Source: Trichococcus shcherbakoviae
GTDB taxonomy: Bacteria; Bacillota; Bacilli; Lactobacillales; Aerococcaceae
Reading direction: 5' to 3'
Assembly: GCF_963666195.1 (NCBI RefSeq)
Contig: NZ_OY762653.1
Span: forward strand, 62,001 to 126,000
DNA length: 64,000 nt
Shown: in pieces, positions 29,527 to 39,488 of the stretch
Layout of the letters: the number at the start of each line of letters is the position of its first letter
Numbering within the stretch: the first letter of the stretch is position 1
Notes under the pieces: generated by a model
What the model was told of the DNA's origin: nothing
Databases searched by the model: none
What the model saw: only the letters and a program-made list of their open reading frames with translations
Made by a program: the position numbers and the translations under genes

Positions 29527-31660
29527 TAATTATTACGAATTTATCGATGATGAGGAACACAGTACCACTACCAATTTTGGATATACCGAATTAAATGATA
29601 CACCAGAAAAATGGTTGTTGAAAATCAGTATGCGGGCGAAAGTTTTAGGCATATCAGCGACTGCGCAAATTGAATCAGTATTGTGCAATTATGATATTCC
29701 TTTTTTAAAGGATCAATTGGGCAGCAATTTTCTGCTTCTGGAGAATTCAGAACAGAAAAAACTGGAGGCTAATTTCAAAAAAGAAATGGAAGCTTATCAT
29801 AATGGTAAGGTCACTGTCCGAGTAAATGTAATTGATGAAGCAGCAATTCGATTGCAGCAAAGTATTACAGATCAGTTCATGGATCTACTGGAAGATATAG
29901 ATGAAGCAGAGAGTGAAAGTATTAAGTTGAGTCACCTGTTATCTAATTTAAGCAATACTGAAAATAGAGAATATATATCTCACCGTTATTTAAATCTGTT
30001 CAGGGTACTGAAATATTTTTTGAGAAATAGCGATATGGAGTCACTTCTTGTTCTGAATATGCCCTTACCAAAAATGGATCATCCAGCATTCGATGAGACT
30101 TACATCCGCAAATTTTTTGAGCAAATTATATTGCTTCATTCCGCTGATGGACAGTTAACAAATGCTGAATTGGTCATTCTAAATAGCCAAGACTTTGATT
30201 CAAAGAAAGATGAACTTTTGCAGAAACTAGGGAAAGGTTCTAAAGTTGCTGTCTTGTCTTCTTATTTGACAATAGGTGCCGGACAAAATCTGCAGTACCC
30301 CGTCCCTGAAAGTAACTCTTGTTTCTCTATACAACCCAACAAGCAAACTGATAAACGAAACCAGACAAAGGACTTTGATGGACTTTACCTAGGTGATATA
30401 ACCTATAACGTTTTGAGTTCGAGTCAGTTATTCAAAAATCAAGCTACTGGGTCAGAAAAAGAGTTGCTGAAATATTTATTTCAAATTGAGTCCTTATCCG
30501 AGAATAGTGAAATTTCGCCCGCTAAAAAACGGGAATTCGTCAAAGAAGTATTCACGAAATATAGTAATGGCAGTACTGGCAAGGTTTATACGGATATGAG
30601 TCTCTATAATTTAAAAAGCACTAGGTTGGCGTTAACGAAGACCGTTATTCAGTCTGTAGGAAGAATTTGCCGGACATTCAACAAGAAATCAAATATACAT
30701 ATTTATACAACAAAATCGGTACTGGAAAAATTGGATGATACTTCAATAAATCATAAATTGTTGAATCCGGAAATGGATGCATTATTCTTGGAACAAGCGG
30801 CACAACACATGAAGACGCCAGTACAACAACCCGAGCAAGAATGGAAAGCAAGTAAGATTTCCTCACGTGGCAAACAAGCCATCATGGAAATATTAGCGGG
30901 AGATTGGGACACTGAAAAAATGACGCTTTGGAACAATTTAAGGAATCTGGTACTAAGCAATCCAACAGCTTGCGCCGAAATTGTAGATGTGAACCCACTT
31001 ATGAAGCAATTGTATATCGCTGGAGATGTACCTTTAAACAAATATTTTTTTGCTCAAAGGAGTGATTTTAGTGAGGTCAGGATTAGCTTGAAATCTTCGA
31101 GCTTGGCACAATTCAAATATTCCTTAAGTGAGCCTGAACAAAAATACAACTATATATCCGAAGTGAGCGAAACAGAAGCTCGACTATCCCATTTGCTTGA
31201 TTTTCCAGGGATGAGTCAATTTTTTGAAAAAAATGGCTGGGCGACACAATTTGAAGAACAGCCCTATATTTTATCACCTGTCCTCTTCCATAATATTTAT
31301 AAAGGATCTCTTGGAGAGGTAGCCGGGAAATTTATCCTTGAGCAATCCGCAATAGCATTAAAGCCTATAACAGATCCGGATAAATTTGAATTCTTTGATT
31401 ACGAGGTGGCTGATTCACCTGATGTCTACATAGACTTCAAACATTGGAAGGAGACATTTACCGCAAACCATGTACAGATGATTCAAGCTATATCCAAAAA
31501 GATGGAAAAGATTGGTGCAAAAAAAGTTTTCATTATTAATTTATTGGGTGAAGGAAATTACACAATACATGAGAATGAGGGGATTATTGAAATTCCTTAT
31601 TTGTGGCATAAAGAAAACGGTCTAAACCATAAGGCAATCCAACCATTGGGAGGAAAATAG
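29456..31660 (+). pseudogene. Superfamily 2 helicase, 3' part with a PD-(D/E)XK-like nuclease motif
   Basis: The frame opens inside the right end of the IS; native sequence begins near 29531 with NYYEFIDDEEH. It contains motif III GISATA, motif VI QSVGRICRTFNK (QxxGRxxR) and a C-terminal region with GEVAGKFILEQ, then SPDVYIDFKHWK. The D-x(3)-DFK arrangement resembles the D-(D/E)XK core of restriction nucleases. The family name is not recognised. Only three bases separate its stop from the next gene, so the two belong to one operon. A helicase-nuclease fits phage defence, but that is inference. Confidence 0.75.
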
Positions 31661-31662
31661 CC

Positions 31663-33810
31663 ATGTTACAAACAAACAAGATTCACTACGAATTAGATTG
31701 CGACAAAATAAATGCGGATTTTGATGTATTCAAAATTACCAGAACGACGAATTCCTATATGGGTACTGCTAAGATAATTGATGGGGCATTAGAAGACTAC
31801 CATTCAATCGCCGTCAATTATCAGCAAGGAAATTCCTTTCTGATTCTTATCAAAAAGGGGAGCATTTCAGAGTATCAATTCCGAAAGAATGTACAATATT
31901 TTTGCGATAGCCAAAATATAGAATCAGAATTCAAAATCACACAATTAAACATCAATGATTTGGCTAGCAATGGCAAGAAAGATGATGAACTGCAGGTAAT
32001 GCAGTTATTGTTGAATAGCTTATCGAATGCTAAAAATGAGAAAAAGCACTATCAAAATTTGACGGGTATGCTGCTTTATCAGCATGAATCATGGGTCAGA
32101 AAAAATGATATGCATTTCTTGCGCATTCAAATAGATGGTGAATCTATGCTGCAAACGAATGTTGTAACTTTTTCAAAGCTTTCTGCATTAAAAAAATATC
32201 ATGTTAATGTGGATAAAAAGGCGAGGTACATTTTGGATGAAGGCACGAATAGATTGCGTAGAAAGTTGTCTGATGATGTTTCTGAGGATGAACAGACTTA
32301 CATCGAAAAGCCTATCAGCAAGAAGCATAAAAATACCGTTGATTTTATTGATTTTCAGGATCAATCTTCTTTTTATAGAACTAAAATGGGCATAACACTA
32401 AGATTTTTGGAGGACGTCGAAAAATATCTTTCTTCTTATGTAAAACTAAGAGTTGAAAAGATACCTTCTTACAAAAACGTCCAAGTATCTCATCAACTGC
32501 AGCTATCGGAAGATGACTATAAACAATGGATCCAAGGACAACAAATTCAATTGATCGATGCTGTCGGAAATAGCCAATCGGGTAATTTGGTGGACTACAT
32601 TCAAGGCTTTTTCCTAACGGCTTGTGGAACATCATTAAAATTGGGTTCTGAAAATCAAGAATCAAATGGATTGACCATTAAGATCATCCATAATCGGGAT
32701 TACTATGAAAACAGCGGAATACCTGATCCACATCAAACTGAAAATTCAAATCAGCAAGTCATCCAACATGTTACGATAGAAGATTTTAAATTAAAAAATG
32801 AAGAATTTGATAAGAAGAAAAGCAAGGATGCAAGACTTATAAAAATCATTCAAGAACTTTGGATAAAACAGGACATACAACAGAATCATCTAACTATAGT
32901 TAAATGGCCTTCATTTTCTTTTGAGAATGATTTATATTTTGCATACAGAGAAATTTTAAGTAGAAAGCCAGTTTATTATGAAATGCAAATTCAACAGACG
33001 GGAGCATTTAGTATTCAACAATTAAAGTCGATAGATTCTGCCACTTACCAAATTGAAACAAAGCTCAATTCTTTTGACAAACACTCCTTTGATTACAATA
33101 TAGAGGGACTGGTTTACGCAAAAAATGATTCAGGGGAAATTCAAAATAGCGCGATTATTAGAAAATCTTCTCAGTACACCATTCCTGCGTTAACAGCAAT
33201 CAAAACGATACTACGAAGCCCAATTGCTGGAAGTAAGCTAAACAAAACGCATTTACTGGAGCTATTGGATTCTTTTTATGCCGATGTCACAGAAACCGAA
33301 TTTGATGAAGTGAAGGCAAAAAAAATATTGAGTGGGACAGAAGATGCTAAAAGTAAAATTATGAATAGTCCTGATGAGGTGATTACACTAAATGACTATC
33401 GCGTATTTTGCGGCCAGTCGTTGTTTGCGACAAGATTCCGGTGGTATATTTTTGATGAAGAAGAGATTGTTGTGAACCATCATATGCGGAATGAGTCTTT
33501 TCGGGGCAATTTGCTGCAAAGTATAACAGATATTCGTTATTATAAGGAAGGTGACGCAATTTGTTATTTTGTGGGCGTAAAAGGAAAGGGCATGCAAAGT
33601 AAAATCCCTAGAGCTGCTACGATCAGGACAATTTATCCTGATTTCTCGGGTGGCAAAGATACCGAGATAGTAAAATTGTTACCTCTTCTTTCTGCTACTT
33701 TTGTTAGAAATGGACAATATACAGTATTACCATTTCCTTTTAAGTATTTGCGTGAATTTGCCAATATAAATGGGAATAATTCCGACGGTTTTGGCGAGTC
33801 AATCGGTTAA
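31663..33810 (+). CDS. Unknown 715-residue protein partnered with the helicase
   Basis: I do not recognise the family. The protein is rich in Lys, Ser and Asn, without signal peptide or membrane helices, so it is probably cytoplasmic. It starts two bases after the helicase stop with GGGAGGAAAA upstream. A beta-rich N-terminal part, a central segment with charged helices (around KNEEFDKKKSKDARLIKIIQE) and a C-terminal part ending SKIPRAATIRTIYPDF are visible. Tight linkage to the helicase-nuclease suggests it is the second component of a two-gene system. No catalytic motif was identified. Confidence 0.7.
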   Translation: MLQTNKIHYELDCDKINADFDVFKITRTTNSYMGTAKIIDGALEDYHSIAVNYQQGNSFLILIKKGSISEYQFRKNVQYFCDSQNIESEFKITQLNINDLASNGKKDDELQVMQLLLNSLSNAKNEKKHYQNLTGMLLYQHESWVRKNDMHFLRIQIDGESMLQTNVVTFSKLSALKKYHVNVDKKARYILDEGTNRLRRKLSDDVSEDEQTYIEKPISKKHKNTVDFIDFQDQSSFYRTKMGITLRFLEDVEKYLSSYVKLRVEKIPSYKNVQVSHQLQLSEDDYKQWIQGQQIQLIDAVGNSQSGNLVDYIQGFFLTACGTSLKLGSENQESNGLTIKIIHNRDYYENSGIPDPHQTENSNQQVIQHVTIEDFKLKNEEFDKKKSKDARLIKIIQELWIKQDIQQNHLTIVKWPSFSFENDLYFAYREILSRKPVYYEMQIQQTGAFSIQQLKSIDSATYQIETKLNSFDKHSFDYNIEGLVYAKNDSGEIQNSAIIRKSSQYTIPALTAIKTILRSPIAGSKLNKTHLLELLDSFYADVTETEFDEVKAKKILSGTEDAKSKIMNSPDEVITLNDYRVFCGQSLFATRFRWYIFDEEEIVVNHHMRNESFRGNLLQSITDIRYYKEGDAICYFVGVKGKGMQSKIPRAATIRTIYPDFSGGKDTEIVKLLPLLSATFVRNGQYTVLPFPFKYLREFANINGNNSDGFGESIG

Positions 33811-33868
33811 TAAAATACTGTGTGGATAATAAGTTTGACTTTTACTGACTCACGGGAGGAGCAATGTG

Positions 33869-34246
33869 ATGACTGAATATGAAAAAATAAAAAAGATTGA
33901 AGCATATGTCGGTGGCTACTTTGGTGGTTATTACCAAGTTGAAGTAGATTTGGAGAATAATTCGGTCAGTTGGACTACTGGCGGTGAAGGCAAACTGGAA
34001 GAAATAGTTCATAAAAACATTCGCTTAGCCACTGCAAAAAAATTCCTTGAACAGCTGGAAACATTAGATTTGTTGAATTGGGAAGAGGAATACGTAGATC
34101 CGGGTACCCTCGATGGGACACAATGGCAAGTGGATTTAGTGATGGAGGACCTTACAATCACTAAACATGGATGCAACTGTTACCCTGAGCAATGGGGAAA
34201 ATTCCGACAGGCCATCTCTAAAATCACAGGAAAGCCATTCAGGTAA
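33869..34246 (+). CDS. Small hypothetical protein of the helicase locus
   Basis: The frame encodes about 125 residues beginning MTEYEKIKKIEAYVGGYFGGYYQVEVDLE and ending with a conserved-looking GCNCYPEQWGKFRQAISKITGKPF. It is soluble, acidic and rich in Trp and Tyr. The ATG at 33869 follows GGGAGGAG; a GTG one codon earlier is also possible. It follows the 715-residue gene by 58 bp in the same direction. The function is not known; it may be an accessory or immunity-like part of the same locus, or an unrelated gene. Confidence 0.6.
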   Translation: MTEYEKIKKIEAYVGGYFGGYYQVEVDLENNSVSWTTGGEGKLEEIVHKNIRLATAKKFLEQLETLDLLNWEEEYVDPGTLDGTQWQVDLVMEDLTITKHGCNCYPEQWGKFRQAISKITGKPFR

Positions 34247-34306
34247 ATTTATACTACAAAGCAAACATTCAACTATTTCCAGATAAATTCTCTGGATGGC
34301 AAACTG

Positions 34307-34347
34307 AAAATGAACGTCACCCCAAATTTGAGGTGGCGTTCATTTTT
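34307..34347. terminator. Bidirectional hairpin, copy A
   Basis: AATGAACGTCACC pairs with GGTGGCGTTCATT (13 bp with one G-T pair), flanked by AAAA and TTTTT. The same hairpin occurs at 46087-46127. Here it can terminate the helicase operon. Confidence 0.85.
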
Positions 34348-34422
34348 AGTTATTGGAGTTAGTTATCTTCCGAATGGCGCTCGCCGACTTGGAACTCATC
34401 AGCGTGCTTCGGAGTCTTTTTT
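34348..34422 (-). pseudogene. Relic of the 3' end of the NmrA-like oxidoreductase gene
   Basis: On the minus strand this stretch still encodes ADEFQVGERHSEDN and a stop, against SDEFQVGERHSEDK at the end of the intact gene at 46139. Together with the adjoining hairpin, about 98 bp match 46091-46188 at roughly 93% identity. It then jumps to sequence equal to 46312-46330, an internal deletion of 128 bp at the shared bases GTGCT. It is a decayed duplicate, not a working gene. Confidence 0.85.
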
Positions 34423-34743
34423 AGAGGTCTCAATAATAGGAAAATGTCACACTAGATAATATACGTAATCAAAATCACTAGTGCTGTAGTGAATAATCCC
34501 AATCTTATCTTGGATGAGTAGAGAGTATCCAACGCTAGAATGTACTCAGGTTATAAATAGGGAGATTTCTTAGTAGTTGCGCTTCTTGTGATCGTTATTA
34601 TCTATCATACTTGACCTGTATTATATGATATTCAAAGCTTAGTTGGCATGGTAGCATTTGGTTATCAATATTTGCAAGCTACTGCAGATATCCAATACTG
34701 AGTTAAAATACTCAGAAACGAACCTCGAAGGGAAAGATAATAG
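34423..34743. other. Non-coding region upstream of metY
   Basis: These 321 bp contain no plausible gene. Given the methionine-related gene downstream I looked for SAM riboswitch (S-box, SMK) and T-box landmarks and found none convincing. A TTGACC with nearby AT-rich sequence (around 34611) could be part of a promoter. Confidence 0.5.
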
Positions 34744-36027
34744 ATGTCAGAAAATAATTATAGCTTTGAAACATTGCAAGTGCATGCTGGGCAAGTACCG
34801 GATCCTGTGACTGGTGCCCGTGCAGTCCCAATTTACCAAACAACCGCTTTTGTTTTTGACAGTGCGGCACAAGCAGCGGGCCGTTTTGCTTTGACTGATG
34901 CAGGCAATGTCTACACCCGTTTAACGAACCCTACCACAGCAGTCGTGGATGCACGCGTTGCAGCGTTAGAAGGTGGAACATCAGGTATTACAGTAGCATC
35001 CGGATCGGCGGCGATCACATACGCAGTCCTGAACGTTGCGGGCGCTGGAGATGAAATTGTCGCTGCAAGCACATTGTACGGTGGAACATTCAACTTGTTC
35101 GGTGCAACGTTGAAGAATCTGGGAATCGAAACGACTTTCGTCGATCCGGATGATCTGGATAACTTCGAGGCTGCCATCACCGAGAAAACGAAAGCAATTT
35201 TCATAGAATCAATCGGCAACCCAAGCATCAACCTGATTGACATCGAAAAAGTGGCTGATATTGCGCATAAACACGGCATCATCTTGATCGTCGACAACAC
35301 CTTCGGGACGCCTTATCTGATCCGTCCATTCGAATTCGGAGCGGACGTCGTTGTCCATTCCGCAACAAAATTTTTGGGCGGCCACGGCACGACAATGGGC
35401 GGCGTTATCGTTGAATCTGGAAAATTCGATTACAAAGCGAGCGGTAAATATCCTGGTTTCACGGAACCGGATGAACACTACAACGGCTTGGTCTATACCG
35501 ATCTAGGCCCAGGAGCTTTCACTACCAAGATCCGGGTGCAACTGTTGCGCGACACCGGCGCTTGCATCGGGCCAATCGACTCTTTCTTGTTGTTGCAAGG
35601 GATCGAAACGCTGTCGCTGCGCGTTGAACGCCACGTGGAAAACACCCGTAAAGTCGTTGCCTACCTCGTGAACCATCCGAAAGTATCTTGGGTGAGTTAT
35701 CCGGAATTGGAAGGCAATAAGTACAAAGCCTTGGCTGATAAATACTTTCCAAAAGGAGCCGGATCGATTTTTACATTCGGCATCGAAGGAGGTAAGCAAG
35801 CTGGGATCGAATGGATCGACAAATTGCAACTATTCTCCCTGTTGGCGAACGTTGCAGATGCGAAGTCTTTGGTCATCCATCCGGCAAGCACAACCCATGC
35901 CCAATTGAGTGAAGATGATTTGGTGGCTGCTGGCGTTTCCGGAGACATGATCCGCCTGTCCATCGGAATCGAAAATGTGGATGACATCATCGCAGACCTG
36001 GATCAAGCGTTCCAACAAATTAAATAA
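34744..36027 (+). CDS. metY: O-acetylhomoserine sulfhydrylase (O-acetylhomoserine aminocarboxypropyltransferase)
   Basis: The 427-residue PLP enzyme belongs to the Cys/Met metabolism family. It opens [29 protein letters not shown], has the substrate/PLP loop YTRLTNPT, and the PLP lysine motif [12 protein letters not shown]. It makes homocysteine from O-acetylhomoserine and sulfide, and members of this family can also use methanethiol to give methionine directly. AAGGGA lies about ten bases before the ATG. It has its own terminator. Its position beside a methylthioribose-type cluster makes recapture of methanethiol an attractive role. Confidence 0.93.
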   Translation: MSENNYSFETLQVHAGQVPDPVTGARAVPIYQTTAFVFDSAAQAAGRFALTDAGNVYTRLTNPTTAVVDARVAALEGGTSGITVASGSAAITYAVLNVAGAGDEIVAASTLYGGTFNLFGATLKNLGIETTFVDPDDLDNFEAAITEKTKAIFIESIGNPSINLIDIEKVADIAHKHGIILIVDNTFGTPYLIRPFEFGADVVVHSATKFLGGHGTTMGGVIVESGKFDYKASGKYPGFTEPDEHYNGLVYTDLGPGAFTTKIRVQLLRDTGACIGPIDSFLLLQGIETLSLRVERHVENTRKVVAYLVNHPKVSWVSYPELEGNKYKALADKYFPKGAGSIFTFGIEGGKQAGIEWIDKLQLFSLLANVADAKSLVIHPASTTHAQLSEDDLVAAGVSGDMIRLSIGIENVDDIIADLDQAFQQIK

Positions 36028-36718
36028 ATAAAATAATCTTCATAAAGAGCACACCTATAAGATTGGATACGAAGGAAAGTATCCAATCTTATAGGTGTTT
36101 TTTTAATATTGATATTTCACAACAGCAAAATAATTTATAATTTGGTAATGAAAAAGATATTCAGATTTTATTTTTTTTAAATCACAAAAATAGAGGGATA
36201 TTTTCTGAAAAAGCTAACTAAACAACAAGTGCGTGTTCGGAATTTACTATCATTTTTGTTCGGTAATACATATTTTTCATAAACCAAGAATCATGTTAAT
36301 CTTTTTATGTTGCGTTAAATAAATAATAAACGAATGAAAAATGAGTAAAAAATATTGAAAACAGGAACAGAGTATGCAAATTTCAAGGAACATCAAAAAT
36401 AATTTTTGAATAACGCTCTATTTAAAAGCAATTAAACTAATTTCAATTTGTGCGGACTGACAGTCTTTATTAAAGCAGTGTAGTAATTATTTTATTAAAT
36501 TATATACCGTCAAATATTAGTTCTATTATGAAAGCATATTTATTTTACACGGAGTAAGTAAGGCAAGTTGTATTTTGTGGTCTAATTTAGTTCAGTTCAT
36601 TTGTATATATTATTGTACTGCAACAGTTAATAAATCAAGGATGTTTTAAATGTTTCATTGCTAAATTTGAGCGGTTGGATAAGGCATATTAATAATCAAA
36701 AAATGGAGGAGAAATTAT
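36028..36718. other. Long AT-rich region upstream of the sugar-type ABC transporter
   Basis: The first 77 bp contain the metY terminator. The remaining ~610 bp are very AT-rich with stop codons in all frames and no gene. AT-rich candidate -10 elements lie near 36605-36615, but no full promoter, operator or riboswitch was recognised. Confidence 0.55.
36051..36104 (+). terminator. Terminator of metY
   Basis: A perfect 20-bp stem (36051-36070 with 36079-36098, arms beginning ACACCTATAAG) is followed by TTTTTTT. Confidence 0.92.
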
Positions 36719-37852
36719 ATGAAAAAGAAGATTGTATTTCCAGCATTAACTATATCAATGGCCGGTTTATTTTTGCTTGCAGGATGCGCTCAGAGTACTG
36801 GTGACTCAAATACGTCAGAGGAAGTAAGCGTAAACAGCATAACTCAGGAAAATTCTACGAATATACCCGAAGCGATAGCGAATGATGATGAGATAAAAAT
36901 AATGGTCATAAGAAAAATCGGAGGGGATGATCATACTGCGCAATTCCTCGCAGGCGTGACACAAGAAGGCGAGTCTATGGGAATAACGGTGGACACCTAT
37001 AGTGCAAATGGAGACAGCGCAAAATTTCATGATGCTATCAATCAGGCCGCAGAAAAGGATTATGATGGTTTTATCATATCCCATGGCGACGATGAAGCAA
37101 CATTAGAGGATATCAAAAAAATCACTGATAAAGGTATACCTGTAGTTACATTCGATTCTAATCCCGAAGCAGCTAAGATAGACGGAGTAACACTGACTTC
37201 ACAGGATGATGAATCATTGGCACTCCTTTCGTTAAAAAATCTAATTCAGGATCACGATGGTGAGGCAAATATAATTTATTTGTGGGTAGATGGATTCCCT
37301 CCAATGGTCAATAGAAACAGGGAATATGACGTGTTGTTGGAAAAATATCCTGGAATCAATGAAGTGGAAAGATTCGGTATTGCAGCATCTGATACATCGG
37401 TCCAGACTCAAAATGCTGTAGCTGCAATGCTTGCTAAATACCCGGAAGGTACGATTGATGCAATCTATGCTTCTTGGGATGCTTTTGCTATAGGTGCTCA
37501 ACGTGCTGTGAAAGAAGCTGGACGTGATGAAATCGAGATATATGGTATTGATGTGTCGAATGCAGACTTGCAAGCTATGCAAGAAGAAAACAGTACATGG
37601 GTGAGTACGGCTGCAGTAGATCCGAAGCTTATCGGAGCAGTTGACACAAGAATCTTACTTAAGAAAATTGCAGGAGAAAGCACACCGAAATATTATGATT
37701 TAGAGGCTGCACTAATAACACAAGACAAACTTGAAGATAGTGGAGAAACCATAACTATGGAAACTTTGTCTGAAGTGATATCTGGCTGGGGAGAAACAAC
37801 AGCATTCGAAGAACCCTGGATGACAACGTTAAAAGCAGAAAACTCAAAATAA
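36719..37852 (+). CDS. Sugar-type ABC transporter substrate-binding lipoprotein
   Basis: The 377-residue protein has a lipoprotein signal with lipobox LLAGC and a type I periplasmic-binding fold of the ribose/galactose family (PF13407-like): IMVIRKIGGDDHTAQFLAGV, DGFIISHGDD, YASWDAFAIGAQRAV. It would capture a small sugar outside the cell for the ATPase and permease that follow. GGAGGAG sets the ATG start. A terminator between this gene and the ATPase gene suggests excess production of the receptor. The neighbouring mtnK and mtnA suggest methylthioribose or 5-deoxyribose as ligand. Confidence 0.85.
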   Translation: MKKKIVFPALTISMAGLFLLAGCAQSTGDSNTSEEVSVNSITQENSTNIPEAIANDDEIKIMVIRKIGGDDHTAQFLAGVTQEGESMGITVDTYSANGDSAKFHDAINQAAEKDYDGFIISHGDDEATLEDIKKITDKGIPVVTFDSNPEAAKIDGVTLTSQDDESLALLSLKNLIQDHDGEANIIYLWVDGFPPMVNRNREYDVLLEKYPGINEVERFGIAASDTSVQTQNAVAAMLAKYPEGTIDAIYASWDAFAIGAQRAVKEAGRDEIEIYGIDVSNADLQAMQEENSTWVSTAAVDPKLIGAVDTRILLKKIAGESTPKYYDLEAALITQDKLEDSGETITMETLSEVISGWGETTAFEEPWMTTLKAENSK

Positions 37853-37857
37853 TTCAT

Positions 37858-37899
37858 AAAATGGCCAGTGAGACTGTGAAGATTCACTGGCCATTTTAT
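37858..37899 (+). terminator. Internal terminator between binding-protein and ATPase genes
   Basis: AAAATGGCCAGTGA pairs with TCACTGGCCATTTT around a short loop. Partial read-through would give a high ratio of binding protein to membrane components. Confidence 0.8.
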
Positions 37900-37955
37900 T
37901 TAGTCAGTATGAAACTACTAATCAAAATTAGATATAACAGGAGAGCGGATGCATA

Positions 37956-39488
37956 ATGAGCACTTTTAATTCAGCGCTTTTAGAAATGAGAGATATTTCA
38001 TTAGAATTTCCTGGAGTTAAAGCATTGGAAAATGTTAATTTTATCTCTTTAGCGGGGAAAGTTCATGCGGTAGTTGGTGCCAATGGTGCAGGGAAATCAA
38101 CCTTGATGAAAGTTTTGTCAGGGGCAAATAATTCTTTTTCAGGGGATATCTATATCAATGGCGATAAGAAAAATATTAATACACCATCTGATGCAAAAAA
38201 AATAGGGATTCAGGTTGTTTATCAGGAAGTGGATATAGCCCTTATCTCCAATTTAACTGTGGCAGAAAATATTATGCTTGACGATATGGTTAACAATATG
38301 GAGAAGAGGGTATTCATTAATTGGAAGGAAATTCATAAAAAAGCCTCGGATGTTCTCGGAAAATTAAATTTAGATATAAACACGAAAAAGCAAGTAGATG
38401 AATTGACTCTTGCAGAAAAACAGATGGTTCTAATTGCAAGATCCATATACCAGAAATGCCAGTTGCTTATTTTGGACGAACCAACCGCGCCCTTAAGCAA
38501 TTTGGAAACTGAAGAGTTATTTCGCGTAGTAAACGATTTGAAAACTGCAGGTGTGGGGGTCATTTTTATATCTCATCGACTTCCTGAATTATTTCAGATC
38601 TGCGACGATGTGACGGTTATGCGAAACGGAAAGATAATTTCAAACCGAAAAATATCTGAAACAACGCAAAATGAAATCGTCGAGGATATGCTGGGAAGGA
38701 AACTTGAAGATATTTTCCCGGAAAATAGGAGGAAAATTGGTAAGACAATATTTGAGACAGTCAGTTTGACTGATAAAAATAAATTGAAAAATATAACCAT
38801 TCAATTAAATCAGGGAGAGATCATTGGCATCGCAGGTTTGGTAGGAGCAGGAAAGACAGAACTGTGTAAAGCCTTGTTCGGAGATACTGAGGTGATATCA
38901 GGTGATGTTCTGTTAGAAGGTAAGAAGCTTGATTTAAAAAGTCCCTATTATGCAGTAAGGAACGGAATTGCTTTTGTACCGGAAGAAAGACGCAAAGAAG
39001 GAATATTTTCAGAAGAGCCAATTACAACAAACATTACTTCAGCAAATATAGAAAAGTTCAGTAAATTTGCCGGATTTTTAGATTTCAAAGGTGAAATAAA
39101 GACTACGATAAAATCCATAGAAGCTCTAGGAATAAAAACTACAGATGAAAAATGTAAAGTTGGATTACTATCAGGCGGAAATCAGCAAAAGGTTGTAATT
39201 GGTAAATGGTTGGATGCCGATGCAAGGATATTTATTTTCGACGAACCAACAAAAGGAGTAGATATAGGGGCAAAGAGAGATATATTCAACCTGATAGATA
39301 AACTGGCTTCGCAAGGAAAAGGAATCGTCTATGCATCCAGCGAACTGTCAGAAATCATGGGTATAACAGATAGGGTTTATGTTTTATACGATGGAAAGAT
39401 TGCAAAGGAGTTTGAAACTGCTAACACAAATGAAGAAGAGGTGTTGTTTTATTCTACAGGGGGAGGAAATTATGGAATTAAAATATAA
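37956..39488 (+). CDS. Sugar-type ABC transporter ATPase, double domain (RbsA/MglA-like)
   Basis: The 510-residue protein carries two fused ATPase domains. The first has Walker A GANGAGKST, signature LTLAEKQM and Walker B LLILDEPTAPLS. The second has a variant Walker A GLVGAGKTE, signature LSGGNQQK and Walker B IFIFDEPTKGVD. This tandem arrangement is diagnostic of ribose/galactose-type importers. It ends inside the start of the permease gene, showing operon structure. Codon use (AGA, ATA, AAA) is AT-rich compared with the core genes at the left. Confidence 0.92.
   Translation: MSTFNSALLEMRDISLEFPGVKALENVNFISLAGKVHAVVGANGAGKSTLMKVLSGANNSFSGDIYINGDKKNINTPSDAKKIGIQVVYQEVDIALISNLTVAENIMLDDMVNNMEKRVFINWKEIHKKASDVLGKLNLDINTKKQVDELTLAEKQMVLIARSIYQKCQLLILDEPTAPLSNLETEELFRVVNDLKTAGVGVIFISHRLPELFQICDDVTVMRNGKIISNRKISETTQNEIVEDMLGRKLEDIFPENRRKIGKTIFETVSLTDKNKLKNITIQLNQGEIIGIAGLVGAGKTELCKALFGDTEVISGDVLLEGKKLDLKSPYYAVRNGIAFVPEERRKEGIFSEEPITTNITSANIEKFSKFAGFLDFKGEIKTTIKSIEALGIKTTDEKCKVGLLSGGNQQKVVIGKWLDADARIFIFDEPTKGVDIGAKRDIFNLIDKLASQGKGIVYASSELSEIMGITDRVYVLYDGKIAKEFETANTNEEEVLFYSTGGGNYGIKI

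Noticed and set aside
26519-34246. Assignment of the helicase locus to a named defence system such as Hachiman, Zorya or Druantia
   Set aside because: Gene number, sizes and visible motifs do not clearly match any of them, and a profile search could not be run.
34423-34743. SAM or methionine riboswitch upstream of metY
   Set aside because: No S-box, SMK-box or T-box landmark sequence or matching helices could be identified.
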